Below are positions 1 through 8,746 of a stretch of DNA of 64,000 nucleotides, in pieces. Source of the DNA: Halochromatium roseum. Its GTDB lineage: Bacteria > Pseudomonadota > Gammaproteobacteria > Chromatiales > Chromatiaceae. Both the position numbers and the translations under genes were made by a program. Numbering within the stretch: the first letter of the stretch is position 1; each line of letters opens with the position of its first letter. The stretch covers positions 20,374 through 84,373 of the forward strand of contig NZ_NHSH01000080.1 in the NCBI RefSeq assembly GCF_016653315.1. Direction: 5' to 3'. The notes under the pieces were generated by a model. That model was not told the origin of the DNA. It did not search any database and saw only the letters and a program-made list of their open reading frames with translations.

Positions 1-144
1 TAGGCTGAGGTCGATATTGGTGGGCAATGGGGTCAATGGCGAAGCGCATTTGGCGCTGATGTGCGGTGGCGACAGGGGTGGCAGAGCGGTTGCACGGTTG
101 CTGGTGCGTTCGGCGGGACTATGGTCGCGCGTTGTTAAGCCCAT
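1..144 (-). CDS. 5' end of a probable PhoH-family ATPase gene (runs off window)
   Basis: An open frame starts at an ATG at 142-144 (minus strand), overlaps the last 26 bases of miaB and stays open to the window edge. The 48 visible codons give a Pro/Ser/Thr-rich start ending in TNIDLSL. An AGGA-like ribosome site precedes the ATG. In many gammaproteobacteria miaB is followed by phoH (ybeZ), whose product begins with a variable tail and then a short beta-strand segment of this type. The PhoH call rests on gene order and that weak resemblance; the nucleotide-binding domain lies outside the window. Confidence 0.45.
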   Translation of the reverse strand, partial: MGLTTRDHSPAERTSNRATALPPLSPPHISAKCASPLTPLPTNIDLSL

Positions 145-1495
145 GTCCTGAGCTGAGCGGAGCCGGTTGGGTTTCCTGGAGCATGCCACGCAACGAGTTC
201 GGCAGGGCCTCGGTGATCAGTAGGTCAGCGAAGTCGCCAATCAAGGTCTCGGGGCCGTTGAAGTTGACCACCCGGTTGTTCTCGGTGCGCCCGGCGAGCT
301 GTGTCGGATCTTTACGAGAGGGTCCGATCACCAGAACCCGATGGACCTGGCCCACCATCTTGCGACTGATCTGCTGTGCCTGCTGGTTGATCTGCTGTTG
401 CAGCCGGGCGAGCTGTTCTTGCTTGACGGCGGCCGGCACGAGGTCCGGATAGTCGGCTGCAGGCGTTCCAGGGCGTGCACTATAGATGAAACTGAATGAT
501 TGGTCGAAGCCGATCTCGCTCACCAGGTTCAGGGTGTCCTGGAAATCGGTCTCGGTCTCGCCGGGGAAACCGACAATGAAATCCGATGAGATGCTGATCC
601 CAGGCCGCGCGCGCTGCAGCCGGCGGATCTTGTCCTTGTATTCGAGCGCTGTGTGACCGCGCTTCATCAGCGCCAGTATCCGATCAGAGCCGCTCTGCAC
701 GGGGAGATGCAGATAGCTGACCAGCTCTGGCACCTCGGCATAGGCATCGATCAGGTTGTCGGTGAATTCGACTGGATGGGAGGTGGTAAAGCGGATGCGG
801 TCGATGCCATCGATGGCTGCGCAGTAGCGGATGAGCAGCGCGAGGTCGGCGATCTCGCCATCGTGCATCAGACCACGATAGGCGTTGACGTTTTGCCCCA
901 GTAGATTGACCTCGCGGACGCCCTGCTCGGCGAGACCCGCGACCTCGGCAATCACGTCATCGAAGGGTCGGCTGACCTCCTCGCCTCGGGTGTAGGGAAC
1001 CACGCAATAGGTGCAGTATTTTGAGCAGCCTTCCATCACCGACACATAGGCGCTCGGGCCATCGGCGCGCGGTTCGGGCAGACGGTCGAATTTCTCGATC
1101 TCCGGAAAGCTGACATCGATTTGCGGCTGATGCTGCTGCTCGACGGCATCGAGCATGGCCGGGAGTCGGTGCAGCGTTTGCGGGCCGAACACCAGATCGA
1201 CGTAGGGCGCGCGCTCGCGGATGGCGTCGCCTTCTTGGCTGGCAACGCAGCCACCGACACCGATGATCAAGCCCGGGCGCGCATCCTTCCATGGCCGCCA
1301 CCGTCCAAGCTGAGAGAAGACCTTCTCTTGAGCCTTCTCACGGATCGAGCAGGTATTCAGCAGCAGCACGTCGGCCTCTTCTGACCGATGGGTGCGTTCG
1401 AGACCATGCGATTCGCGCAGTAGGTCCGCCATCCGAGACGAGTCGTACTCGTTCATCTGGCAGCCGTAGGTTTGGATGAAGACTTTGCGTTGCAT
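119..1495 (-). CDS. miaB: tRNA-2-methylthio-N6-dimethylallyladenosine synthase MiaB
   Basis: Radical-SAM methylthiotransferase that converts i6A37 to ms2i6A37 in tRNAs reading UNN codons. From the chosen start the product is 458 residues, the usual length. The N-terminal UPF0004 domain begins [19 protein letters not shown] and supplies three cluster cysteines (C12, then NTCSIR and GGCVA). The radical-SAM motif follows as CSKYCTYC with VVPYTRG, and a C-terminal TRAM-like segment has [11 protein letters not shown]. The frame stays open upstream to 1771, but the extra 92 residues are repetitive ([16 protein letters not shown]) and come from a tandem DNA repeat, so the ATG at 1493-1495, where family similarity begins, is preferred. 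It is divergent from nrdD. Confidence 0.95.
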   Translation of the reverse strand: MQRKVFIQTYGCQMNEYDSSRMADLLRESHGLERTHRSEEADVLLLNTCSIREKAQEKVFSQLGRWRPWKDARPGLIIGVGGCVASQEGDAIRERAPYVDLVFGPQTLHRLPAMLDAVEQQHQPQIDVSFPEIEKFDRLPEPRADGPSAYVSVMEGCSKYCTYCVVPYTRGEEVSRPFDDVIAEVAGLAEQGVREVNLLGQNVNAYRGLMHDGEIADLALLIRYCAAIDGIDRIRFTTSHPVEFTDNLIDAYAEVPELVSYLHLPVQSGSDRILALMKRGHTALEYKDKIRRLQRARPGISISSDFIVGFPGETETDFQDTLNLVSEIGFDQSFSFIYSARPGTPAADYPDLVPAAVKQEQLARLQQQINQQAQQISRKMVGQVHRVLVIGPSRKDPTQLAGRTENNRVVNFNGPETLIGDFADLLITEALPNSLRGMLQETQPAPLSSGHGLNNARP

Positions 1496-1580
1496 GGACT
1501 CTGGTGGCTGTACTGGTGGTTGTACTGGAGCTGTTTCAGTAGCTGACTGCGGTGCTCGATCTGGCGTCGACGATGCGGCT

Positions 1581-1648
1581 GATGTGCTGAACTGATGGAT
1601 GTGCTGAACTGATGGATGTGCTGAACTGATGGATGTGCTGAACTGATG
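1581..1648. repeat. Four perfect 17-bp tandem repeats upstream of miaB
   Basis: The unit gatgtgctgaactgatg occurs four times head to tail without mismatch (1581-1597, 1598-1614, 1615-1631, 1632-1648). It lies 86 bases upstream of the preferred miaB start. Because 17 is not a multiple of three, the repeat reads in all frames, which explains the odd N-terminal extension open in the miaB frame. It is probably a variable-number tandem repeat in the miaB leader. Confidence 0.9.
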
Positions 1649-1990
1649 GGATGAGCTGGGCCTAGTAGCGGTCGGATCGAATGTCTGGCGTGGTGGCTCA
1701 CTGATTATTAGGCCGTGGCCGCTGCCGACCACGCTAGGTGTCCTGACGAGAGGAGGCGATCTGGCGAGCATCCTCGGGAATGGGGATCATGGTGTCAAGC
1801 GGTGCTTTATCAATCGGTTTGCGGTGCTCGGAGGACGGCGCATCCGACCTACCGCTTTCAGGGGATCACGCATGGCGCGTTCCGGGAATCACCTCGATGC
1901 TGGCTGGGATCGAGCTGACCTGAGTCAATGCGTTGCCGGCTGTTGTAGCAGACCGCTATCAACAACATCTAGCGTTCGCTATACTCCGCA

Positions 1991-2006
1991 GCACAATATC
2001 TTGTGT
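1991..2006. promoter_or_regulatory. NrdR-box-like palindrome upstream of nrdD
   Basis: The sequence gcacaatatcttgtgt matches the known NrdR consensus (acaCwATATwGtgt type) closely and is nearly palindromic. It lies 21 bases before the nrdD ATG. A weaker AT-rich relative (acaacatctagcgttc) starts about 29 bases upstream, roughly the spacing expected for paired NrdR boxes, though it is degenerate. Repression of nrdD by NrdR is inferred. Confidence 0.55.
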
Positions 2007-2027
2007 CTTCCGTCGGTGAGCGCCTCT

Positions 2028-4070
2028 ATGTCGACCCTTGCTGCCCAACTCGCTGTTTTGCCAACGAGCGTCACCAAACGCGACGGCGAACAGATCCCGT
2101 TCGACGCCTCGAAGATCCAGTCGGCGATCGCGCGTGCTGGGCAGGCAACGGGCGAATTCGGCGAGATGGAGGCGCAGCTGCTGACCGCACAGGTGGTCAA
2201 GGTGCTCGCGCATCGCTATGGCGAAGGGCGCAACCCGGACATCGAAGGGATTCAGGACGTCGTCGAACAGACCCTGATCAGCGCCAACCATTTCGAGACC
2301 GCCCGCTCCTATATCGTCTACCGTGAGCAGCGCGCCAAGCTGCGTGCCGATCGGCGCACGCTGGTGGATGTCTCCAGTTCGATCAACGAGTATCTGGACC
2401 GCTCGGACTGGCGCGTCGCCGCCAACGCCAATCAGGGCTACTCGCTCGGCGGGCTGATCCTGAACACCTCGGGCAAGATGATCGCTAACTACTGGCTCTC
2501 GCACGTCTATCCGCCACAGGTTGGCGAGGCGCATCGCGAGGGCGACATCCATATCCACGATCTCGACATGCTCGCCGGCTACTGCGCCGGCTGGTCACTG
2601 CGCACGCTGCTTACCGAAGGTCTGAATGGTGTGCCAGGCCGGGTCGAGGCCGATCCGCCAAAGCACATGTCGAGCGCGGTCGGGCAGATCGTCAACTTCC
2701 TCGGCACCTTGCAAAACGAGTGGGCCGGTGCTCAGGCGTTCTCGAGCTTTGATACCTACATGGCGCCCTATGTGCGTGTCGATGGGCTCGACTACCCGCG
2801 CGTCAAGCAGTACATCCAGGAGTTGATCTACAACCTCAATGTGCCCTCGCGTTGGGGCACACAGACGCCCTTTACGAATCTGACCTTCGATTGGGTCTGC
2901 CCGCAGGATCTACGTGAGCAGGTGCCGGTGATCGGTGGTGAGGAGCAGCCGTTTACCTACGGCGAGCTGCAGGCCGAGATGGATATGATCAATCGCGCCT
3001 ACATCGCGGTGATGACCGAGGGCGATGCGAAGGGGCGCATCTTCACCTTCCCGATCCCGACCTACAACATCACCGAGGACTTCCCCTGGGACGGCGAGAA
3101 CGCCGAGCATCTCTTTGAGATGACGGCCAAGTATGGCTTGCCCTATTTTCAGAATTTCCTCAACTCCGAGCTCTCGCCGAATATGGTGCGCTCGATGTGC
3201 TGCCGGCTGCAGCTGGATCTGACCGAGCTGCTCAAGCGCGGTAATGGCCTGTTCGGCTCGGCCGAGCAGACCGGCTCGCTTGGCGTGGTGACGATCAATT
3301 GCGCGCGGCTTGGCTATACCCATCGCGGTGATGAAGCGGGGCTGTTCCGGCGCCTCGACGAATTGATGGAGCTCGGCAAGAAGAGCCTCGAGCTGAAGCG
3401 CAAGGTGATCCAGCGCCACATGGATGCCGGGCTGTTTCCCTACACCAAGCGCTATCTCGGCACCCTGCGCAATCATTTCAGTACGCTTGGAGTCAATGGC
3501 ATCAACGAGATGATCCGCAACTTCAGCGCGGATACCGATGACATCACCACCGAGTGGGGCCATGCCTTCGCCTGCCGGCTGCTTGATCACGTGCGCGCGC
3601 GGATGGTGCAGTTCCAAGAAGAAACCGGGCACATGTACAACCTGGAGGCGACGCCGGCCGAGGGCACCACCTATCGCTTCGCGCGCGAGGACAAGAAGCG
3701 CTTTCCGGACATCCTGCAGGCCGGTACCGAGGACACGCCCTATTACACCAATTCCTCGCAGCTGCCGGTCGGCTACACCGACGACGCTTTCGAGGCATTG
3801 GCGGCGCAGGATGAGCTGCAGACCAAGTACACCGGTGGCACCGTGCTGCACCTTTACATGGGCGAGCGCATCGGCTCGACCGATGCCTGCAAGCGGCTGG
3901 TGCAGCGGGCGCTGACCAACTTCCGGCTGCCCTATATCACGGTGACGCCGATCTTTTCGGTCTGTCCCACCCACGGCTACATCGCCGGCGAGCACGAGTT
4001 CTGCCCCAAGTGTGATGCCGAACTGATCGAGAAGAAGCGCGCCGAGCTGCAAGCTGCAGAGACGGCCTGA
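2028..4070 (+). CDS. nrdD: Anaerobic (class III) ribonucleoside-triphosphate reductase, catalytic part without glycyl-radical tail
   Basis: Oxygen-sensitive reductase making dNTPs from NTPs. The product has 680 residues from the ATG at 2028, chosen because the ATP-cone (VTKRDGEQIPFDASKI) begins just after it and the NrdR-like box lies just before it. A central ten-stranded barrel region follows, with fingertip cysteines in VRSMCCRLQ. The C-terminal metal site reads CPTHGY and FCPKCDAE, so three Cys plus a His replace the four Cys of E. coli NrdD. The protein then ends in a charged tail. The usual last ~50 residues with the RVxGY glycyl-radical motif are missing here and are encoded by the ORF at 4207. 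nrdG follows. Confidence 0.93.
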   Translation: MSTLAAQLAVLPTSVTKRDGEQIPFDASKIQSAIARAGQATGEFGEMEAQLLTAQVVKVLAHRYGEGRNPDIEGIQDVVEQTLISANHFETARSYIVYREQRAKLRADRRTLVDVSSSINEYLDRSDWRVAANANQGYSLGGLILNTSGKMIANYWLSHVYPPQVGEAHREGDIHIHDLDMLAGYCAGWSLRTLLTEGLNGVPGRVEADPPKHMSSAVGQIVNFLGTLQNEWAGAQAFSSFDTYMAPYVRVDGLDYPRVKQYIQELIYNLNVPSRWGTQTPFTNLTFDWVCPQDLREQVPVIGGEEQPFTYGELQAEMDMINRAYIAVMTEGDAKGRIFTFPIPTYNITEDFPWDGENAEHLFEMTAKYGLPYFQNFLNSELSPNMVRSMCCRLQLDLTELLKRGNGLFGSAEQTGSLGVVTINCARLGYTHRGDEAGLFRRLDELMELGKKSLELKRKVIQRHMDAGLFPYTKRYLGTLRNHFSTLGVNGINEMIRNFSADTDDITTEWGHAFACRLLDHVRARMVQFQEETGHMYNLEATPAEGTTYRFAREDKKRFPDILQAGTEDTPYYTNSSQLPVGYTDDAFEALAAQDELQTKYTGGTVLHLYMGERIGSTDACKRLVQRALTNFRLPYITVTPIFSVCPTHGYIAGEHEFCPKCDAELIEKKRAELQAAETA

Positions 4071-4206
4071 GCGCTGCGGAACGGTCGGGTGCGTAAGCTG
4101 TCTCGAGCGATTGCAAGCGCAGAAGAACGACGAAGCGAACGAATAGATCATACGAGCTAACGCGGCCGAAAGCCGGCCGTGCCATCCAAATCGACAGGGG
4201 TATCCA

Positions 4207-4485
4207 ATGACTGAAACAACGACTGAGCCGACCATCGAGCTACGCGACGAGGAGCGCACCCGCTGCGAGGTCTGGACCCGCGTGATGGGTTATCACCGGC
4301 CGGTCTCCGCCTTCAATCGCGGTAAGCAGGCCGAGCATCAGGAGCGCACCTATTTCCAGGAGCGGCCAGCGGGGCGCCTAGATGTACATCCGCACTCGAG
4401 CTGGCGCGCGAGCCAGGATTCAGACCAGCAGGCGGCCCTTCGTCCGCATCAGCGCTCTGATGGGGCTCGGCGCGAAGCCGCTTGA
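4207..4485 (+). CDS. Separate glycyl-radical segment of class III ribonucleotide reductase
   Basis: This 92-residue ORF starts 137 bases after the nrdD stop with its own AGGGG-like ribosome site. Residues 18-52 (RTRCEVWTRVMGYHRPVSAF and on) match the C-terminus of ordinary NrdD proteins, where the glycine of RVxGY carries the radical; here that is Gly28, preceded by Cys20. The segment absent from the large protein is thus supplied in trans or by an unseen mechanism. Residues after about 55 look non-native, and a +1 frame would stop at 4379-4381, so the true end may be earlier. The ORF sits between nrdD and nrdG. The comparison with YfiD/GrcA, the spare glycyl-radical part of pyruvate formate-lyase, is inference. 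Confidence 0.75.
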   Translation: MTETTTEPTIELRDEERTRCEVWTRVMGYHRPVSAFNRGKQAEHQERTYFQERPAGRLDVHPHSSWRASQDSDQQAALRPHQRSDGARREAA

Positions 4486-4537
4486 ACGCTCGCGCTCCTG
4501 AGAGAAGGGTCAGGCAACGGCAAGACGACGTTCGCCG

Positions 4538-5329
4538 ATGATCAAGCCCAAGTTCCAGCCTATCTCCACTCGGCTCCGACTCGGCGGGCTGACACCGCTG
4601 ACCAGCGTCGATTATCCGGGCGAGCTAGCGGCTGTGATCTACTGCCAGGGTTGCCCCTGGCGCTGCCCCTACTGCCATAACGGCCATCTGCTCGATGCCG
4701 CGCCTGAAGTTGAAGGTGCGGGTGAAGGGGCAAGCGAAAGGATCGGGCCGGACGCACTCACCTGGTCCGATGTGCTTGAGCTGCTGAGATCCCGTCGTGG
4801 TCTGCTCGACGCGGTGGTCTTCAGCGGTGGCGAGCCAACCGCGCAGTCCGCACTCGTCGATGCGATGGCCGAGGTGCGAGCGCTCGGTTTCAAGGTCGGG
4901 CTGCACACTGGCGGTCCTTATCCGCAACGCCTGCGCGCCTTGCTGCCTCTGCTCGACTGGGTCGGGCTCGATATCAAGGCCCTGCCCGAGGATTATCCCC
5001 AGGTGACCGGTGTGCCCAGCTCCGGCGAGCAGGCTTGGCAGAGTCTGGCACTGCTGCTCGAAGCTAAGGTCTCACTGGAGGTGCGCACCACACCGATGCC
5101 GGGGCTTGATGACGATGCCTATCTCTCTCGGCTGATGCACACACTGGCCGAGGCCGGCGTGACCCATTACGCCTTGCAGCAGGCGCAATCCGCTCATCTG
5201 CTGGAGCCAGCGCTGCGCCATCAGCTGCGGCATTTTTCCAAGCACGCGCTATCCAATGCCGCGGGGCTTGAGGACCCCGAGGGCGGACTGCCCAATCCGT
5301 TCCCGCATTTCGAGCTGCGCGCGGCCTGA
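4538..5329 (+). CDS. nrdG: Anaerobic ribonucleotide reductase activating protein NrdG
   Basis: Radical-SAM activase that generates the glycyl radical on class III reductase. The product has 263 residues. The cluster motif CPWRCPYC follows the family start GGLTPLTSVDYPGELAAVIY, and VVFSGGEPT is the SAM-binding GGE motif. A loop at residues 52-72 (EVEGAGEGASERIG) looks like a small acidic insertion. The order nrdD - radical tail - nrdG makes this the activase for the split enzyme. Confidence 0.92.
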   Translation: MIKPKFQPISTRLRLGGLTPLTSVDYPGELAAVIYCQGCPWRCPYCHNGHLLDAAPEVEGAGEGASERIGPDALTWSDVLELLRSRRGLLDAVVFSGGEPTAQSALVDAMAEVRALGFKVGLHTGGPYPQRLRALLPLLDWVGLDIKALPEDYPQVTGVPSSGEQAWQSLALLLEAKVSLEVRTTPMPGLDDDAYLSRLMHTLAEAGVTHYALQQAQSAHLLEPALRHQLRHFSKHALSNAAGLEDPEGGLPNPFPHFELRAA

Positions 5330-5346
5330 TCGCGATCCGGCGTGCG

Positions 5347-6999
5347 ATGCCGGTGTTTCAGGCCGGCTTGGCCAAGCTGCCGCGACGGTGCCTGGATCAA
5401 GTAAACTCTCGCCTCGAGGTGGCCTTGGGGCCACGGAGCTTTGGGACGGGCACCCTCATCGACATCGGCACACTGATTCTGGTCACCGTGGTCGTCAGCG
5501 CGACGCTGTCGATTGTGCTGTTCCTGTTCGCCGATCATTCCGGGCGCGATGGTTTGCCGTTCTGGGGCGTTTCCGCGGGGCTCTATTCCGCTGCCTACGG
5601 ACTCTTCTTACTACGCGGCTCAGCGAGCGACCTACTCTCGGTTGTCGCGGCCAATATCCTGCTTGCTGCTTCCCTGGCCTTTGCGCTCGAGGCGCTCGCC
5701 CGTTTCTTTGGCAAGGGGCCGTCGCGCTGGCTGATCTGGCTGCCAGTGCCGGTGATGGGTGTCGGCATGTTCTGGCTTGGCGAGCAGTTCGAACCGCGCG
5801 TGATGTTCAACGCTGCTCTGCTCTGGCTGCAGGTCTTGCTGATGACGATCCTCGTCGTCCGCCACTGGCAGGGCACGCCGGGTCGCGGACGTTATCTGCT
5901 GCTGGTCAGTCTGGTCGTCGTCTTGATCTTGCTCGCGGCGCGCCTACTCGGAACGGCGCTTGGGGGCTTGGGGGCGGGCAGCCTGTTCGAGTCCAGTCAT
6001 TTGCAGACGCTGACCTTCCTCGCGGCCATGCTGTTTCAACTGTTGCTCGCGCTGGCGGTCATCGTCATGGCCCGCGAGCGCATGGAAGAAGAGCTGCGCA
6101 GGAACGAGCAGCGGTTTCGCACCCTGGTCGAGGATGCCAACGACGTGATCTATACGCTCGACCTCAATGGCGTCTTCCGCTACCTCTCGCCGAATCTGCG
6201 CGAGATCCTGGGCCTGGAGCCGAAGGATGTGGTCGGTCAGCACTTTGCCGCCGTCGTGCACGCCGATGATCTACCTCGCTGCGAGGCCTTCTTGCAGCGC
6301 CTGCTGAGCACCCGCACCAAGCAGAGTGGGCTTGAGTATCGGGTGCGCCATGGCGATGGGGGTTGGCGCTGGCATGTGACCAATGCCTCGCCCTTGCTTG
6401 ACGGCAATGGCGCGCTATCGGGCATGATCGGCATCGGCCACGATGTCAGTGAGCGCAAGCTGGTCGAGGACCAGACCCATCGCTTGGCGCATTATGATGC
6501 GCTGACGGAGCTTCCCAATCGCGGCCTCTTCTTTGAGCGACTCCGGCAGGCCATGCGTGAGGCTGAACGCAAGGATGGTCAATTGGCGGTGATGTTCCTC
6601 GATCTCGATCGCTTTAAGCCGATCAACGATAGCCATGGACATGCGGTCGGTGATCGCGTGCTGCAGACGCTCGCCGAGCGTCTCAGGGCTTGCCTGCGCG
6701 ATGCCGATACCATCGGCCGCATCGGTGGCGATGAGTTCCTGATCCTGCTGCCTGAGGTCGGCAGTGCGCGCGATGCCTGTGTGGTGGCGGAGAAGCTGGT
6801 GAGGCGGGTACAGACGCCGCTGAATATCGCCGGTCTCCACTTAGAGATCTCTTGCAGCATTGGTGTCGCCCTCTATCCGGCTCATGGTCGCGACGGCACC
6901 ATGCTGATTCGTCATGCCGATGAGGCGATGTACGAGGCGAAGCGGGCGGGTCGTGATCAGGTGCGGTTGTATGAGGGCGAGGGTCATCAGATGGGTTGA
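5347..6999 (+). CDS. Membrane-bound PAS-GGDEF diguanylate cyclase
   Basis: Predicted c-di-GMP synthase of 550 residues. The N-terminal ~230 residues hold about seven hydrophobic segments, a membrane sensor module of 7TM/MASE type that I cannot name. A PAS domain follows (RFRTLVEDANDVIYTLDLNG), then a GGDEF domain with the catalytic motif RIGGDEFLILLPE intact. An RxxD inhibitory site (RDAD) lies exactly five residues before GGDEF, so product inhibition is likely. There is no EAL domain. The start is uncertain because the first ~35 residues are not hydrophobic. It begins 17 bases after nrdG and may be cotranscribed. Confidence 0.88.
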   Translation: MPVFQAGLAKLPRRCLDQVNSRLEVALGPRSFGTGTLIDIGTLILVTVVVSATLSIVLFLFADHSGRDGLPFWGVSAGLYSAAYGLFLLRGSASDLLSVVAANILLAASLAFALEALARFFGKGPSRWLIWLPVPVMGVGMFWLGEQFEPRVMFNAALLWLQVLLMTILVVRHWQGTPGRGRYLLLVSLVVVLILLAARLLGTALGGLGAGSLFESSHLQTLTFLAAMLFQLLLALAVIVMARERMEEELRRNEQRFRTLVEDANDVIYTLDLNGVFRYLSPNLREILGLEPKDVVGQHFAAVVHADDLPRCEAFLQRLLSTRTKQSGLEYRVRHGDGGWRWHVTNASPLLDGNGALSGMIGIGHDVSERKLVEDQTHRLAHYDALTELPNRGLFFERLRQAMREAERKDGQLAVMFLDLDRFKPINDSHGHAVGDRVLQTLAERLRACLRDADTIGRIGGDEFLILLPEVGSARDACVVAEKLVRRVQTPLNIAGLHLEISCSIGVALYPAHGRDGTMLIRHADEAMYEAKRAGRDQVRLYEGEGHQMG

Positions 7000-7402
7000 T
7001 GATCTCACCGAGAGATGCCCTGGCAAGCGCTCGATGACGGCTGATACCGCAGTATGCCTGTCTCGCGCCTTCTGCACGACCTTGGGTCTTTGGCTAGCCT
7101 TGCAGGCTGATGAGGACATCGAAGAGGTGTTGTGGGCGCGCGGCGATGAACTGCAATGAATTCAGCGGCTTGTGGCTTGGTCGAGGTCGCGCCTTTCATC
7201 ATTCGAGGCTGCTTGAATCAGGTATCGGGAGGCGGCCATATATTCAGCATAGATCCGCCAGTCGCGCATGTGCGTTTGGGTGCCAATGGTTGCTGGTATC
7301 GGCATTCCCTAGTGCAGCCCTGTTAAATACCTGAGACCGCTCCCAGAGAGTAGCGTTGTCATTCTCATCATTCACATTACTCCTGACCCGAGGTTCTCAA
7401 CG
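7000..7402. other. Gene-poor stretch between cyclase and IS630 transposase
   Basis: These 403 bases show no ORF with recognisable protein features on either strand. The right part probably includes the left end of the insertion sequence: atacctga at 7327-7334 is matched in inverted orientation (tcaggtat) at 8607-8614, beyond the transposase. Confidence 0.5.
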
Positions 7403-8614
7403 ATGCCACGCTGTAGCGCCGCCCCCATTCACGTCTCCGACAAAGACGCCTGCACCCTGGAGGAACTGGAGCGCCGACACACCGCGCCCAAAGGATTGGT
7501 CAAACGCGCCCAGATCATTCTCCTAGCCGCACGTGGGCTCGGTGTGCGCGCCACGGCCGAACGCCTCGGCATCGGGCGGGCGACGGTGCAGCGCTGGCGT
7601 CGGCGGTGGTCGCGTGCCGCGGTAACGGAGTCGGCCCTGGAGCGCCTGGTCGATGCCCCGCGCCCGGGCACGCCGCCGACCTTCAGCCCGGAGCAGATCT
7701 GCTCGATTCTGGCGCTTGCCTGCGAACCGCCCAAACGCGGTGAACGGGACCTCTCGCACTGGACCCACGCGGACTTGGCCGCTGAGGCCATCGCACGCGG
7801 CATCGTCGACTCCATCTCGCCGGACTCCATCGGGCGCTTCCTGCGCGAGGCCGACCTCAAGCCCCACCGCACCCGGGGCTGGATCAACACGCCCCGCGAT
7901 GCGCAGTTCGACGAGAAGTGCCAGGATGTCTGTGACACCTACCGATGCGCCCCTGAGCGCGCCGCGGCCGGCATCGAGACGCACAGCATCGACGAGATGA
8001 CCGGCGTACAGGCCCTGGAGCGCGCGGCGGAAACCTTGCCGACGCGCCCCGGTCTGGTCGAACGCCACGCGTTCGAGTCCATCCGCCATGGCACCCTGAC
8101 CCTGATCGCCGCGTTCGATGTGGTCACGGGCCAGGTCACCTACCGGATCGGTCCAACGCGCACCGAGCAGGACTTTGCTGAGTACTTGGCCGACCTGCTC
8201 GCCCAACGCGACGACACCACGCAGTGGCACTTGATCATGGACAACCTCAACATCCACTGCTCGGAAGCGGTTGTGCGCCTCGTCGCCGAGGCCTGCAAGC
8301 TCGACATCGATCTTGGCGTCAAAGGCAAATCCGGCATCCTCAAGTCGATGGCCACGCGTGAGCGCTTCCTGCGTGATCCGAGCCACCGCATCCAGTGTCA
8401 CTTCACGCCCAAGCATGCCTCTTGGCTCAACCAAATCGAGATGTGGTTCTCCATCTTGGCGCGCAAAGTGATCCGCCGCGGCAACGTCCTCTCGGTCGAT
8501 GATCTCCATGAGAAACTCGCCAACTTCATTGACTTCTTCAACGACAAGCTGGCCAAGCCGTTTCGCTGGACCTATACCGGCAAGCCGCTTGCGGCTTGAT
8601 TGGCTGTCAGGTAT
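7327..8614 (+). mobile_element. IS630-family insertion sequence (ends tentative)
   Basis: A single-ORF element with a full-length IS630-type transposase. The proposed ends are the short inverted pair atacctga (7327-7334) and tcaggtat (8607-8614). Only eight bases match, so the limits are provisional. A perfect 18-base palindrome (8581-8598) overlaps the transposase stop and may act as a terminator. IS630 elements normally duplicate a TA target; I could not confirm this here. Confidence 0.5.
7403..8599 (+). CDS. IS630-family transposase
   Basis: DDE transposase of 398 residues in one frame. The N-terminus carries helix-turn-helix motifs ([20 protein letters not shown]). The catalytic domain shows the acidic triad as SIDEMTGVQ (first Asp), [10 protein letters not shown] (second Asp) and [10 protein letters not shown] (Glu), the IS630 arrangement. 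The [14 protein letters not shown] block is typical of the family. It appears intact, so the element could be active. The Rpn-like gene lies just downstream. Confidence 0.9.
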   Translation: MPRCSAAPIHVSDKDACTLEELERRHTAPKGLVKRAQIILLAARGLGVRATAERLGIGRATVQRWRRRWSRAAVTESALERLVDAPRPGTPPTFSPEQICSILALACEPPKRGERDLSHWTHADLAAEAIARGIVDSISPDSIGRFLREADLKPHRTRGWINTPRDAQFDEKCQDVCDTYRCAPERAAAGIETHSIDEMTGVQALERAAETLPTRPGLVERHAFESIRHGTLTLIAAFDVVTGQVTYRIGPTRTEQDFAEYLADLLAQRDDTTQWHLIMDNLNIHCSEAVVRLVAEACKLDIDLGVKGKSGILKSMATRERFLRDPSHRIQCHFTPKHASWLNQIEMWFSILARKVIRRGNVLSVDDLHEKLANFIDFFNDKLAKPFRWTYTGKPLAA

Positions 8615-8746
8615 CAGGATTTTCACAGCGAAGCACTAGTCCAGGCGATCTAAGGCAAGCCTGGCAAGCGAGCCTCGTCATTTTGCATTTCGGAGCGCTG
8701 AGTGACTGCTTCAACGCGCTTCGCCGCACCTTGCTAGACTCCCCCG

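Larger units (their letters stand above)
1496..2027. other. Divergent miaB / nrdD intergenic region
   Basis: These 532 bases separate the preferred starts of miaB (minus) and nrdD (plus). They hold the 17-bp tandem repeat array near miaB and an NrdR-box-like palindrome close to nrdD. Frames reading across the region in both directions give repetitive or unfamiliar peptides, and I see no separate gene. Confidence 0.6.

Noticed and set aside
1496..1771. N-terminal extension of MiaB
   Set aside because: The extra 92 residues derive from a tandem DNA repeat and unrelated sequence; MiaB proteins normally begin at the internal Met chosen here.
2910..4259. 449-codon open frame opposite nrdD
   Set aside because: Composition is typical of the reverse strand of a GC-rich gene; no motif was found.
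4382..4498. Short overlapping ORF after the nrdD radical segment
   Set aside because: An Arg-rich peptide with no ribosome site; probably chance.
7523..8626. 367-codon open frame opposite the IS630 transposase
   Set aside because: It is opposite a transposase with an intact DDE triad and has no family features.
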